The notes below the pieces were generated by a model, which was not told where the DNA came from, did no database searches, and was given only the letters and a program-made list of their open reading frames with translations. Below are positions 24,133 through 33,231 of a stretch of 64,000 bases of DNA, piece by piece. The translations under genes and the position numbers were made by a program. Each line of letters opens with the position of its first letter. The first letter of the stretch is position 1. The stretch lies in the NCBI GenBank assembly GCA_023416735.1, contig JAEZGX010000005.1, positions 62,001-126,000 of the forward strand, given 5' to 3'. Source of the stretch: Verrucomicrobiota bacterium (GTDB lineage: Bacteria; Verrucomicrobiota; Verrucomicrobiia; Opitutales; Opitutaceae).

Positions 24133-25464
24133 ATGCCTCAGATCTCGATCCTCGGCGCCGGTATGGCCGGCTTCGGCGCTGCTCATCGCCTCTCCGCCGC
24201 GGGCTTTCGCCCCCATATCTTCGAACGCCACCGCTACCACGGCGGTCACGCGGCCTCGTTCAAACATCCCGGCGGCTGGATATTCGACGACGGCCCGCAC
24301 CTGTCGTTCACGAAGAACGAACGCATCCGCGATCTCTTTGCCGAGAGCGTCGGCCAACGTTTCCAACAGATCCCCGTTCAAGCGAACAACTACTGGCGGG
24401 GCCACTGGATCAAGCACCCCGCTCAATGCAATCTCCACGGTCTTCCGCCCGAACTGCTCGTCAAAATCATCGGCGATTTCGTTCAGGCCAGCAGCGCACC
24501 CGCGACCTCCATCCGCACTTACGCCGATTGGTTGTATGCAAGTTTTGGCCGCACCTTCGCCGAAACCTTCCCAATGCAATACGGGCGAAAGTTTCACACG
24601 ACCACAGCCGACAATATGTCGACCGACTGGCTCGGACCGCGGCTCTATCGGCCCACCCTTGAGGAGGTCCTGCGCGGCGCGCTCTCGCCCGACACCGCTG
24701 ACGTCCATTACATCACGCAGTGCCGCTATCCCACGCATGGTGGTTTCGTTTCCTACTTCGATCGTTTCCTCGCCTGTGCCGACACCCACCTTGGTCACGA
24801 GGTGATCGAGATCGATGTTGCCGAGAAAACCCTCTGTTTCTCCAACGGCACCCGAGTCGGCTACGACGTCCTCGTTTCCTCCCTTCCGCTTCCCGTCCTG
24901 ATTAAGCGGATACCCCACGCACCGCGCGACGTCGTCGAAGCCGCCACCCGCCTCGCGTGGACCGGAGTCCTCCTCGTCAACCTCGGCATCGATCGCGCGG
25001 AGATCTCCAAAGCTCATTGGAGCTACTTCTACGACGACGACATCGTTTTCAGCCGGCTGAGCTATCCCCACATGCAAAGCCCGCACACCGTCCCGCCGGG
25101 CTGCGGCAGTTTCCAGGCTGAGATCTACTTCTCCCAACAATACAAGCCGCTCGAAGCTGCTCCGGACACCTACATCCCGCGCGTTATCGCCGATTTGAAA
25201 CGTTGCGGCCTGCTGAAGGACTCCGACCGCATTCTGTTTTCGCAAGCGTCCGTCGCTCCTTTCGCGCAGGTGATCTTCGACCTCGAACGCGCCGCCGCGC
25301 TCGAAATCGTCCGCGGCTATCTCGACGACGTCGGCATCGCCACCTGTGGCCGCTACGGCGAGTGGGGCTATCTCTGGACCGACGAATCCTTCCTCAGCGG
25401 AGAACGCGCCGCCGAACAAACTCTGGCCCGACTCAACGCCGCGTCGTCCAGCGCTGCCGCCTGA
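24133..25464 (+). CDS. FAD-dependent oxidoreductase/mutase, UDP-galactopyranose-mutase-like
   Basis: A 443-residue flavoprotein. The FAD site is 'ISILGAGMAGFGAAHRLSAAG', followed by 'FERHRYHGGHAAS' and 'WIFDDGPHLSFT', which resembles the UGM-type 'YGPHIFHT' segment. A second FAD contact region is 'CGRYGEWGYLWTDESFLSGERAAE'. It is annotated broadly as NAD(P)/FAD-binding, protoporphyrinogen-oxidase-like. Its place right after the CDP-deoxysugar genes suggests it acts on a nucleotide sugar, possibly ring contraction to a furanose form, but this is inference. Confidence 0.75.
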   Translation: MPQISILGAGMAGFGAAHRLSAAGFRPHIFERHRYHGGHAASFKHPGGWIFDDGPHLSFTKNERIRDLFAESVGQRFQQIPVQANNYWRGHWIKHPAQCNLHGLPPELLVKIIGDFVQASSAPATSIRTYADWLYASFGRTFAETFPMQYGRKFHTTTADNMSTDWLGPRLYRPTLEEVLRGALSPDTADVHYITQCRYPTHGGFVSYFDRFLACADTHLGHEVIEIDVAEKTLCFSNGTRVGYDVLVSSLPLPVLIKRIPHAPRDVVEAATRLAWTGVLLVNLGIDRAEISKAHWSYFYDDDIVFSRLSYPHMQSPHTVPPGCGSFQAEIYFSQQYKPLEAAPDTYIPRVIADLKRCGLLKDSDRILFSQASVAPFAQVIFDLERAAALEIVRGYLDDVGIATCGRYGEWGYLWTDESFLSGERAAEQTLARLNAASSSAAA

Positions 25465-25494
25465 GATTATCGCCTTCCTTCAACCGCTCCCATC

Positions 25495-26385
25495 ATGCTG
25501 CGCGCGCTTCATCGCCTGTTCCTTCCTCCTTACCGCCGCACCCGTTCGCCGTCGAAACGCGTTGCCATTCTCATCCCCCTTTCCACGCGCTCCGACCCCA
25601 CCCCCGACGAACGCATTTCGCTGAACCACCTCGAACGCTACCTCGGCCGCTACGATCGCTTCTTTCTTGCGCCCGAAGGTCTCCCCCTCGAGTTCCCGGA
25701 ACATCAGGTCAAACGCTTCTCGAAAAAATTCTTCGGCTCCGTCGGCGCCCACACGCGTTTCCTGTATTGGCCGGGCCTCTACAAAGCCTTCCTCGATTAC
25801 GAATTCATCTTCTTCTATCACCTCGATGCGCTCGCATTCTCCGATCAGCTCGAGCAGTGGTGCGACGCGGGGTTAGATTACATCGGTCCTCCTTGGCTCA
25901 AATGCTCCGATACGCCTTGGGTCACGCGCCCACGCGTCGGCAATTGCGGCTTCTGTCTCATGCGCGTCGAGTCGGCACTCAAGGCGCTTCGCAACCGCTA
26001 CCGCACGTCGCCAAGCATGCTGTGGCTCGATCTTTTCACGAGCAACTGCGACCGCCTCGGTCCCATCATCGATCTACTCCGCCGGCTCCAGCCGCGTTTC
26101 CCCGTATCGAAACTCGTCAATCGTCCGCTCGAAGAGCTCGACAAGATGCAAAATCCGGGGCCGCACAACGTGAACACCGACATCTTTTGGTCTGACCGCG
26201 CCGTCCGCTACCTGCCCGAATTCAAAGTCGCTTCGTTCGAGGAGGGCCTGAAGTTCGGCTTCGAAGCGGCCCCCCGCACCTGCCTCGAGCTCAACGGCGG
26301 ACAAATGCCCTTCGGCTGCCACGCCTGGCCCCGCTACGACCGCAAGTTCTGGGAGCCCTTCCTCATCGCATCGCCTGCCGCGTGA
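25495..26385 (+). CDS. DUF5672-type glycosyltransferase
   Basis: A 296-residue protein of the DUF5672 family, seen in LPS and capsule clusters. It has 'VAILIPLSTRSDPTPDERISLNHL', the acidic metal-binding region 'YEFIFFYHLDALAF', 'GLDYIGPPW' and 'VGNCGFCLMRV', then the C-terminal 'NTDIFWSDRAV' and 'CHAWPRYDRKFWEP'. It is presumed to be a GT-A transferase; donor and acceptor are unknown. Its stop overlaps the GTG of the next glycosyltransferase by four bases. Confidence 0.75.
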   Translation: MLRALHRLFLPPYRRTRSPSKRVAILIPLSTRSDPTPDERISLNHLERYLGRYDRFFLAPEGLPLEFPEHQVKRFSKKFFGSVGAHTRFLYWPGLYKAFLDYEFIFFYHLDALAFSDQLEQWCDAGLDYIGPPWLKCSDTPWVTRPRVGNCGFCLMRVESALKALRNRYRTSPSMLWLDLFTSNCDRLGPIIDLLRRLQPRFPVSKLVNRPLEELDKMQNPGPHNVNTDIFWSDRAVRYLPEFKVASFEEGLKFGFEAAPRTCLELNGGQMPFGCHAWPRYDRKFWEPFLIASPAA

Positions 26386-27386
26386 ACACCGCCTGCCGAA
26401 TCCCAGCCGCAGCGCCGACGCTCGAAGAGTTTCCCGCGCCTCCACCCGGCCGCACCGGCTGGCCGTGGACCCGATCTTCGTTCGTTTCGACGAACAACAG
26501 CGGAAAGTCCTGGCCGCGCATCGCGATCGTCACTCCCAGCTACAACCAGGGCGCCTATCTTGAGGAGACAATCCGTTCAGTCCTTCTCCAGGGATATCCG
26601 AATCTTGAATACCACATCATCGATGGCGGCAGCACCGACGACTCCGTCGCCATCATCCGCAAATATGAGCCGTGGCTCGCCAGCTGGGTAAGCGAGCGCG
26701 ACCGCGGGCAGTCCGACGCCATCAACAAAGGTTTCGCCCGCAGTTCCGGCGAGATCTTCAACTGGCTTTGCAGCGACGATCTCCTCGAACCCGGCGCATT
26801 AAAGCTGGTGGCCGAGAGTTTCTTGCCCGATGCCGAGTGTGGCGCCGTCGTCGGAGATTGCCGCTGCCTCTATGAGCAAGATCCCGCCCGGTCCGGAATC
26901 CGCCGCTCCGATGTCGAGCGACTCAAACGGTCGCCTTTCGCCGCCGCCATCTGGCAACCGAGCTGCTTTTTCCGCCGCGATTTGATCGGCCGTTCACAGC
27001 TGGTCCTCGAAGACCTCCACTTCTGCATGGATCGTGAGCTGTGGTGCTACCTCGCTCGACGCGGTGCCACATGGAAACACGTTCCAATCGCCTTGAGTGT
27101 AAATCGCTTCACCGGCGCCAATAAATCCCTGACCGGCAAACAAAGGATCATCGCTGAAATCGATCGGATCTACCGCCAATACCACGGCGAGCGCGTTCCG
27201 CTCTCCGCCTGGTTGCGCCACGTTTGGCTTCCTCTCGTGCGTATCCAAAAACGCAATCCCTCTCCCGTCGTTCGCACCGGCTCGCGTGTGCTTTCCTCCG
27301 GGGTGTCGCTTCTGCTTCGGACTTTGTATCCGGTCGACCGGCTGAAGCTGCTTCGTTCCGAATACTACGGCTACGAGATGTGGTGA
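26382..27386 (+). CDS. Glycosyltransferase family 2
   Basis: A 334-residue inverting GT-A enzyme. It has 'IAIVTPSYNQGAYLEETIRSVLLQ', the nucleotide loop 'YHIIDGGSTDDSVAII' and 'WVSERDRGQSDAINKGFARSSGEIFNWLCSDDLL', with the acidic motif at 'CSDD'. It is WcaA-like. A GTG start at 26382 overlaps the preceding stop (GTGA); a Pro-rich stretch of about 40 residues precedes the catalytic domain. The C-terminal 'RHVWLPLVRIQKR' may be membrane-associated. Confidence 0.88.
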   Translation: MNTACRIPAAAPTLEEFPAPPPGRTGWPWTRSSFVSTNNSGKSWPRIAIVTPSYNQGAYLEETIRSVLLQGYPNLEYHIIDGGSTDDSVAIIRKYEPWLASWVSERDRGQSDAINKGFARSSGEIFNWLCSDDLLEPGALKLVAESFLPDAECGAVVGDCRCLYEQDPARSGIRRSDVERLKRSPFAAAIWQPSCFFRRDLIGRSQLVLEDLHFCMDRELWCYLARRGATWKHVPIALSVNRFTGANKSLTGKQRIIAEIDRIYRQYHGERVPLSAWLRHVWLPLVRIQKRNPSPVVRTGSRVLSSGVSLLLRTLYPVDRLKLLRSEYYGYEMW

Positions 27387-27442
27387 GCGCTGCGCGCGCC
27401 TTCCTTCCGACATACCTTCGCGCATCTCGCGCCGATCGCCTC

Positions 27443-28681
27443 ATGTCCTCCGTCAGAGCATTTCATTTCGGTTTCGTTTCCACCATGAACGGCATGCCGT
27501 GGGGTGGCAGCGAACAGCTTTGGAGCGACACGGCCCTGCGTCTCCGGGATCGCCAGCATCATGTCGCCGCCTCCGTGTTTGGCTGGCCGACCCGCCCTCC
27601 GCGTCTAGCTGATTTGGCTCGCGCGGGCGTCGAGCTCTCGTTCCGCCCGCTGCGGCCAACATTAAGCGATCGCATCGCACTAAAACTCGCCCGAAGAATT
27701 CCTCGCTTCCGCGACTACTCACACGTCGCGTGGCTTAAGCGCAGCAGGCCCGACCTCCTCGTCATCTCCCAAGGCGGCCCCTGGGACGGCGTGCCATGGA
27801 TGACACTCAGCCAGCGACTCGGGATTCCCTACTGCTCGATCATCCAAGCTCATAGCGAACTCTGGTGGCCGGCCGATTCTCGGCTCGCCGAAATCCGCGC
27901 CGGCTTGCTTGGCGCCGAACGGGTATTCTTCGTCTCACAGTCAAACCGCCGTCTCATGGAGTTGCAGTGCGGCACAGCTTTGACCAACGCCGAGGTGGTC
28001 GCGAATCCCTGCAAAGTCGACCGGTCGTCGGCGGTGAATTGGCCCGAATCGAACGACATCGTCCGCATCGCTTGCGTCGGCCGCATGGCACCCGCCGCCA
28101 AGGGTCAGGACGTTCTGCTCGAGGTGCTCGCGCAGGAGAAATGGAGAAAGCGTCCGATCGAGCTTCACCTCTTCGGCAGTGGCCCTGCCGAATCCTCCCT
28201 TCGCCATCTCGCTCTTTTCCTTCGACTGCCGAACGTGTTCTTCCACGGCCAGGTCTCCGACATTCGCGCCATCTGGTCTGCCAATCACGCGCTCGTCCTT
28301 CCATCGCGCTTCGAAGGCCTGCCGCTCACGATCGTCGAAGCCATGTTGTGCGCGCGGCCCGTCATTACGACCGATGTCGCGGGCAACACCGAAATCGTAT
28401 CGGACAACGTCAACGGCTTCGTCGCCGGCGCGACCACTGTTCGACTGCTCGACGATGCGATGGAGCGCGCATGGTCCCTTCGCTTCAAGTGGCGCGAGAT
28501 GGGCGTGCGCGCGCGCGCCTCCGCTCTGGAAATCACGCCCCGAGATCCGGTCGGGGAATTCGAACGCAAACTGGTCGACCTGGCAGCGCACGCCCGCTTG
28601 GTGCGCAAAACCGCTGCGCCGTCCCGCCCCGTGATCGCCGAACCAATCTTGGTGCAGCCGAGCGACTTTCCTAATCGGTGA
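27443..28681 (+). CDS. Glycosyltransferase, GT4 family
   Basis: A 412-residue GT-B enzyme. Its N-terminus 'FHFGFVSTMNGMPWGGSEQLWSDTALRL' resembles the glycine-rich acceptor-domain opening of GT4 proteins. The donor domain has 'RIACVGRMAPAAKGQDVLLEVLA', 'IELHLFGSGPAESSL', 'VFFHGQVSDIRAIW' and 'ALVLPSRFEGLPLTIVEAMLCARPVITTDVAGNTE', the canonical E-x7-E retaining motif. ATG 27443 is chosen because it starts the Rossmann strand; the frame is open 219 bases further upstream inside the previous gene. It ends in a GTGA overlap with the next gene. Confidence 0.9.
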   Translation: MSSVRAFHFGFVSTMNGMPWGGSEQLWSDTALRLRDRQHHVAASVFGWPTRPPRLADLARAGVELSFRPLRPTLSDRIALKLARRIPRFRDYSHVAWLKRSRPDLLVISQGGPWDGVPWMTLSQRLGIPYCSIIQAHSELWWPADSRLAEIRAGLLGAERVFFVSQSNRRLMELQCGTALTNAEVVANPCKVDRSSAVNWPESNDIVRIACVGRMAPAAKGQDVLLEVLAQEKWRKRPIELHLFGSGPAESSLRHLALFLRLPNVFFHGQVSDIRAIWSANHALVLPSRFEGLPLTIVEAMLCARPVITTDVAGNTEIVSDNVNGFVAGATTVRLLDDAMERAWSLRFKWREMGVRARASALEITPRDPVGEFERKLVDLAAHARLVRKTAAPSRPVIAEPILVQPSDFPNR

Positions 28682-29661
28682 AACTCTCGATCATCATCGC
28701 CACGAAGAACCGCGCCTCGTTTCTCCGCGAGACTATCGACGCGCTCCGTTCCGTCGAAATTCCGCCCGGACTCGAAGTGGTTCTGTCCGTCGTCGACAAT
28801 GCCTCGAGCGACGAAACCGCGGAGGTGGTTCGCTCCGCCCGTTTGCCGCAGATGCGCGTTGAGCATCGGCACGAAACGGCCTCGGGGAAATGTTACGCAC
28901 TCAATCACGCCCTCGCGCAAACGGACGGTGAGATGATACTGTTCACCGACGACGACGTGCGTCCGCCCCCCCACTGGATCGCGGGCATGACTCAGCCGTT
29001 AATCGACCAGGGTCCATGCGCCGTCGCCGGTGGAGTTGTCATCGCACCTCATTTATCACGGCCGTGGATGACCCCGCTTCACCGCTCCTGGCTCGCCGCC
29101 ACGGACTGGCTCGATGCTCGCAATCCCCGCGGAATGGTCGGAGCCAATATGGCGTTCTCCCGCCACGTCCTCCGGCGCGTGCCGGCGTTCGACATCGAGC
29201 TCGGGCCGGGGGCCTTGGGCTTCGGCGACGAACAACTATTCGCGTCCCAACTGCTCGAAGCGGGATATCGGATTGTCGGTCGCACCGATGTAACAGTCGA
29301 ACATCACTTCGAACCTAGTCGCTTGCTCCGATCTGCCTGGTTGCACGCAGCTCGCAAACGCGGCCGCGCCCAAGCCTACTGTGGTCATCATTGGGAACAC
29401 TGGAGCAGCCGCTGGACGCGCCTCCGACGCATTCTCGCCGCCGCGCGACTCGCGCTCCATCGTCGAACTCATTCCGCGAGCCCCAACGACGAGGGCTGCT
29501 CCGAACGTGAACTCAATCTCGAGTTTCAATACGCGCTATACTGCGCTCATCTCTGCGAACGCCAGCGCCCGCGCAACTACAGCTATCGGGGCCTCCTGAA
29601 ACGAGCGAGCGCAGCCCCCGCCTTCACGTCCTTCAACTCGCTCGCTTCCGCCAACCAATGA
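28678..29661 (+). CDS. Glycosyltransferase family 2
   Basis: A 327-residue GT2 with 'LSIIIATKNRASFLRETIDAL', 'SVVDNASSDETAEVV' and 'DGEMILFTDDDVRPPPHWI', whose TDDD is the metal-binding DxD. 'GANMAFSRHVLRRVPAFDIELGPGALGFGDEQLF' contains the catalytic-base region (GDE). The GTG start overlaps the upstream stop, and the stop overlaps the next ATG, so three glycosyltransferases in a row are coupled. It probably adds one residue of the repeat unit. Confidence 0.88.
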   Translation: MKLSIIIATKNRASFLRETIDALRSVEIPPGLEVVLSVVDNASSDETAEVVRSARLPQMRVEHRHETASGKCYALNHALAQTDGEMILFTDDDVRPPPHWIAGMTQPLIDQGPCAVAGGVVIAPHLSRPWMTPLHRSWLAATDWLDARNPRGMVGANMAFSRHVLRRVPAFDIELGPGALGFGDEQLFASQLLEAGYRIVGRTDVTVEHHFEPSRLLRSAWLHAARKRGRAQAYCGHHWEHWSSRWTRLRRILAAARLALHRRTHSASPNDEGCSERELNLEFQYALYCAHLCERQRPRNYSYRGLLKRASAAPAFTSFNSLASANQ

Positions 29662-30809
29662 GCTCCGACTTCACCTCGACGACGGCGGGTTTTCCACTGT
29701 TACCCGTCGCAGCGGACTCCAGCGGCGCCGTCGCGGAACAGAGCCCCACGCTTGAAGCTCACTTCGTTCCCCGCTGGCCCCAAAATCCGTATCAGGCGGA
29801 GCTAGCTCGCCACCTGGCCAACAACGGCGTGGCCGTCTCGACGGAGACCACCCTCAAACGGATTCTTGCAACCGCTCGCCGACAAGGCCGCGTGCCTTCG
29901 ATTGTTCACCTGCACGCCCTTCCTCCGTTCAGCTGGCACCCGCTCCGCCTGCTGCGCTTCGCGGCCTTCGTGTTCCGCCTATTTCAACTTCGCCGCGCCG
30001 GCACCCGCATCGTGTGGACGGTTCACAATGCTTGCGATCACGAGTCCGCGCACCCGCAGATCGATCGCCTCCTCTCTCGATTCGCTTACCGGACCGTCGA
30101 CGCCGCCATTCTGCATTCGCCCGGCGCCCGCCGACTGGCCGAGCAACAATGGAAGTCCCAACGCCTCCGTGACGTTTTCATCATCCACCACGGGCACTTC
30201 ATCGACAGCTATCCCGCGGCCGTAAATCGCGACGTCGCACGAGCCCGCCTCGGGCTCCCCGCCGACGCAATGATCTTCCTCTTCCTCGGCAATATTCGGC
30301 CCTACAAAGGTGTCTGCCAACTCGTGCGCGACTTCAAATCCGTCGCTACCCCGCGCATGCGGCTCGTTATCGCCGGCGATGTTCTCTCGCCCGACTTGAA
30401 CGCCAGCATTGAGCGCGAAATCGACGACAGCCCGCTCATCGACTTCCGCCCCGGTTTCGTGCCCGACAGCGAAATCAGCGACTATCTCGGCGCCTGCGAT
30501 ATCGTCGTATTTCCCTACACCAAAGCTCTCACTTCAGGCGCGCTCATCCTCGCCATGTCTTACGGTCGCGCATGCATCGCACCGGCCATCGGGGCGCTGG
30601 CCGATACGCTCACTTCGCACGGAGGATTTCTCTACAGCCCTTCAACTCCGTCCGCTCTTCGCGACTCGCTTCAAGCCGCAATCGCGTCGAGCGCCAAACT
30701 CGACGACATGGGCGCGCACAACCGGGAACGCGCACAACAGTGGGGTTGGGACGAAGCCGCCCGCCAAACGGCTTCCGTTTACCGGCAAATTTCGCCTTCC
30801 CGCACCTGA
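29658..30809 (+). CDS. Glycosyltransferase, GT4-like
   Basis: A 383-residue GT-B enzyme. N-terminal parts are 'HFVPRWPQNPYQAELARHL' and 'IVWTVHNACDHESAHPQIDRLL'. The donor domain has 'MIFLFLGNIRPYKGVCQLVRDF', 'MRLVIAGDVLSPDLNA', 'ISDYLGACDIVVFPYTKALTSGALILAMSYGRACIAPAIG', which resembles GumH/mannosyltransferase-type proteins. An ATGA overlap with the preceding GT2 is present. A 71-base gap separates it from the beta-barrel gene. Confidence 0.88.
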   Translation: MSSDFTSTTAGFPLLPVAADSSGAVAEQSPTLEAHFVPRWPQNPYQAELARHLANNGVAVSTETTLKRILATARRQGRVPSIVHLHALPPFSWHPLRLLRFAAFVFRLFQLRRAGTRIVWTVHNACDHESAHPQIDRLLSRFAYRTVDAAILHSPGARRLAEQQWKSQRLRDVFIIHHGHFIDSYPAAVNRDVARARLGLPADAMIFLFLGNIRPYKGVCQLVRDFKSVATPRMRLVIAGDVLSPDLNASIEREIDDSPLIDFRPGFVPDSEISDYLGACDIVVFPYTKALTSGALILAMSYGRACIAPAIGALADTLTSHGGFLYSPSTPSALRDSLQAAIASSAKLDDMGAHNRERAQQWGWDEAARQTASVYRQISPSRT

Positions 30810-30880
30810 ACACTCGGCGGTCGCGTTGACGCAGCGCCAACCACGACGTCTCCCCTTCCCCTCTGCGTCTCCAGCTCACT

Positions 30881-32077
30881 GTGTCCCGCTCACGAATCCT
30901 TCTATTTTCCGCCGCCGTCAGCGCGCTCGCGTTCGTCGCGAGTGGTCGCGCGGACGAACTCGACCCGGTCTCATCGTCCTTCTCGGCCGAGCCGGCCGCC
31001 AGCGTCCCGTTCGATCGTGCGCTCCGTCCCTTCGAACGGATCCTGCGTTCGGCTCACCCGGAACTGGGTTACAGTTTCGTGCGCGCCCAAGGCGTGCTCT
31101 CTGCTCCCGGCGCCGAGGAAACCACGACAATCCAGACGGTGTCACTTTCGACGTTCTTCAATCTCGGGCAGTTTATCACCTTCCGCTATCGTCCGACTTG
31201 GAGTTACTACTCCAGCGAAGCGTTCGACAACAGCTTTGGGCAGGATATGGGCGCCCAGTTCGCCCGGTCTCTCAGCGAATGGAATTTCCGGGCTGGTCAC
31301 CGTTTTTCGGATACTTCCATGCCGCTGGTCGAAACCGGCATGCAAACTTCGCAGGAGATTCACGAGACCACATTGCAGGCACAGCGCCGGCTCGGAGCAC
31401 GCACCGTGCTCGAACTCGGCTTTCGGCAAAACACCCGACGCGCCGAGGGGTTTTCCAGCTCCGAGAACTGGTCTACCGAAGACTGGCTCCAATATCAGAT
31501 TTCCGAAACCGTGGGTGTCGCCGCTGGTGTCGAGCTCGGCTACGCGAGCGTGAACAACGGCAACAACATGAGCTATCACCAGCTCAACGGCCGCATCAAC
31601 TGGCGACCGACGGAGAAACTCGGCATCGCCGCCCACGGCGGAGTCGAGACACGCGAGTTCATCGACTCGGATATCGATGATGCCCGCACGCCCGTTTACG
31701 GAGCCTCGATCACTTACGCGCCGTTCGATCAGACCACGTTCACGATCGATGGCGACCAAGCCGTGAGCGCCTCTTATTTCCAAAGCCAAGTCCATCGCAC
31801 GAACAGCTGGCAAGCGACTCTCTCGCAGCGCTTCCTTGGTCGTTTGAACGTGAGCCTGAGCTATCGCCGGCGCGCGTCGAGCTACAGCCCGACCTCCGCC
31901 TTCGTTCAGGCAAACCGCCAGGACGAGGGCAGGACGTGGAGAGTCGATATCGGCACTTCGCTCTACAACCGGGGGGCGATCACCGTTTTCTTCCAAGACA
32001 AACGCAACGTGTCCACGGACCCGCGTTTCGCCTTCGACGGCCATCAGATCGGTCTCCACCTCAACGTGGCGTATTGA
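30881..32077 (+). CDS. Predicted outer-membrane beta-barrel protein
   Basis: A 398-residue exported protein with signal peptide 'ILLFSAAVSALAFVASGRADE'. The mature part consists of alternating polar and aromatic strands ending in aromatic residues (for example 'FITFRYRPTWSYYSSEAF', 'INWRPTEKLGIAAHGGVETREF', 'ITVFFQDKRNVSTDPRFAF'). It closes with 'IGLHLNVAY', a typical barrel C-terminal strand. It resembles the putative barrel-porin (BBP2-like) proteins in exopolysaccharide loci. A GTG start at 30881 is used. No Wza-type exporter is seen in this window, so this could be the outer-membrane conduit or a glycan-modification partner. Confidence 0.72.
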   Translation: MSRSRILLFSAAVSALAFVASGRADELDPVSSSFSAEPAASVPFDRALRPFERILRSAHPELGYSFVRAQGVLSAPGAEETTTIQTVSLSTFFNLGQFITFRYRPTWSYYSSEAFDNSFGQDMGAQFARSLSEWNFRAGHRFSDTSMPLVETGMQTSQEIHETTLQAQRRLGARTVLELGFRQNTRRAEGFSSSENWSTEDWLQYQISETVGVAAGVELGYASVNNGNNMSYHQLNGRINWRPTEKLGIAAHGGVETREFIDSDIDDARTPVYGASITYAPFDQTTFTIDGDQAVSASYFQSQVHRTNSWQATLSQRFLGRLNVSLSYRRRASSYSPTSAFVQANRQDEGRTWRVDIGTSLYNRGAITVFFQDKRNVSTDPRFAFDGHQIGLHLNVAY

Positions 32078-32078
32078 A

Positions 32079-33194
32079 ATGCCTCATACGCGTCCCCTCG
32101 TCTCGGTGATCATCCCCGCCTGCAATGCGGCCGCGCATCTACAGGAGACGATCGACTGCGTGCTGCGCCAGACCTTGTCTTCGTTCGAAGTCATCATCGT
32201 CGATGATGGCTCCACCGACGACACTGCTGCCATTGCAGCTGCAGCCGCGACGCGCGATCGACGTTTCCGTGTCTTGCGTTGCCCGAACAGCGGCGTGGGC
32301 GCCGCGCGCAACGTCGGGCTCCAACTAGCGCGTGGCGAGTTCATCGCTCCGCTCGACGCCGACGATCTGTGGGCTCCGCGCAAACTCGAGAAGCAGGTCG
32401 CACGGCTCGAACACGCCGGAGCCCAAGCCGGCCTCGCCTATTGCTGGTCGCGCAACATCGATCGTTCGGGTCGGGTGATTTCCTGGGCTCATCCCTGTCG
32501 CTTCGAAGGGCGCGTGTCGCCCGCTCTCCTCATCGGCAACTTTCCGGGCAACGCCAGCGTCCCGCTCTTCCGCGCTTCGGCTCTGCATGCGGTCGGCCCA
32601 TATCTGACGCGGGACGAGCAAAAGGGCGCGCAAGGCTGCGAAGATTGGGACCTTAACATCCGGGTTGCCGAAAGTTTCGAACTTCGCTGCGTGCCCGACT
32701 ACCTCGTCAGCTATCGTCAGTCACCGTGCGCGATGAGCCTGAACGTGCAATCGATGCTGCGTTCCTACGAAGCCACGATCCGTCGCGCTCTGTTGCGCGA
32801 CCCGCAGCTCCCTCCTCAGCTTCTCCTCTGGTCCCGCAGTCGCTTCTACTCGTATCTCGCGAGCAAATGTTACACCTGGAGCGACTATGCGGGTGCGCTT
32901 GCCTTCACCACTCGCACGCTGCGGCTCGATCTTCTGGCCTGGCTCAACCGCCGTCACTATCGCATCGGCCTCTTCTCGATCGCGCATTTGGTCACGCGGG
33001 GATCGCTTCGGCGCCATCGCACCCCGCCCCCCCGAACTCCGGCCGCCGATCCGCTCTTCCAGGCCACGCCTCCCGCCTCCCGTGCGCTCACCAGCCTTTT
33101 CGCTCTGCTGGAGCGCCAGCGGATCGCCGTCGCCATGGCCACTCAATGCCGTCGGCGCAGCTCGTCCGCCAGACCCCGGCCCGTCTTCGGCTGA
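32079..33194 (+). CDS. Glycosyltransferase family 2
   Basis: A 371-residue GT2: 'VSVIIPACNAAAHLQETIDCVLRQTL', 'EVIIVDDGSTDDTAAIAAAAA', 'GVGAARNVGLQLARGEFIAPLDADDLW' (acidic motif DADD), and 'GCEDWDLNIRVAESFELRCVPDYLVSYR' with the ED catalytic-base signature. The C-terminal third is Arg/Pro-rich and of unclear role. One base separates its ATG from the barrel gene stop. Confidence 0.9.
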   Translation: MPHTRPLVSVIIPACNAAAHLQETIDCVLRQTLSSFEVIIVDDGSTDDTAAIAAAAATRDRRFRVLRCPNSGVGAARNVGLQLARGEFIAPLDADDLWAPRKLEKQVARLEHAGAQAGLAYCWSRNIDRSGRVISWAHPCRFEGRVSPALLIGNFPGNASVPLFRASALHAVGPYLTRDEQKGAQGCEDWDLNIRVAESFELRCVPDYLVSYRQSPCAMSLNVQSMLRSYEATIRRALLRDPQLPPQLLLWSRSRFYSYLASKCYTWSDYAGALAFTTRTLRLDLLAWLNRRHYRIGLFSIAHLVTRGSLRRHRTPPPRTPAADPLFQATPPASRALTSLFALLERQRIAVAMATQCRRRSSSARPRPVFG

Positions 33195-33231
33195 TTCCTG
33201 CCACGGCTGACATTTCCCCTTCGCCGTTCCC

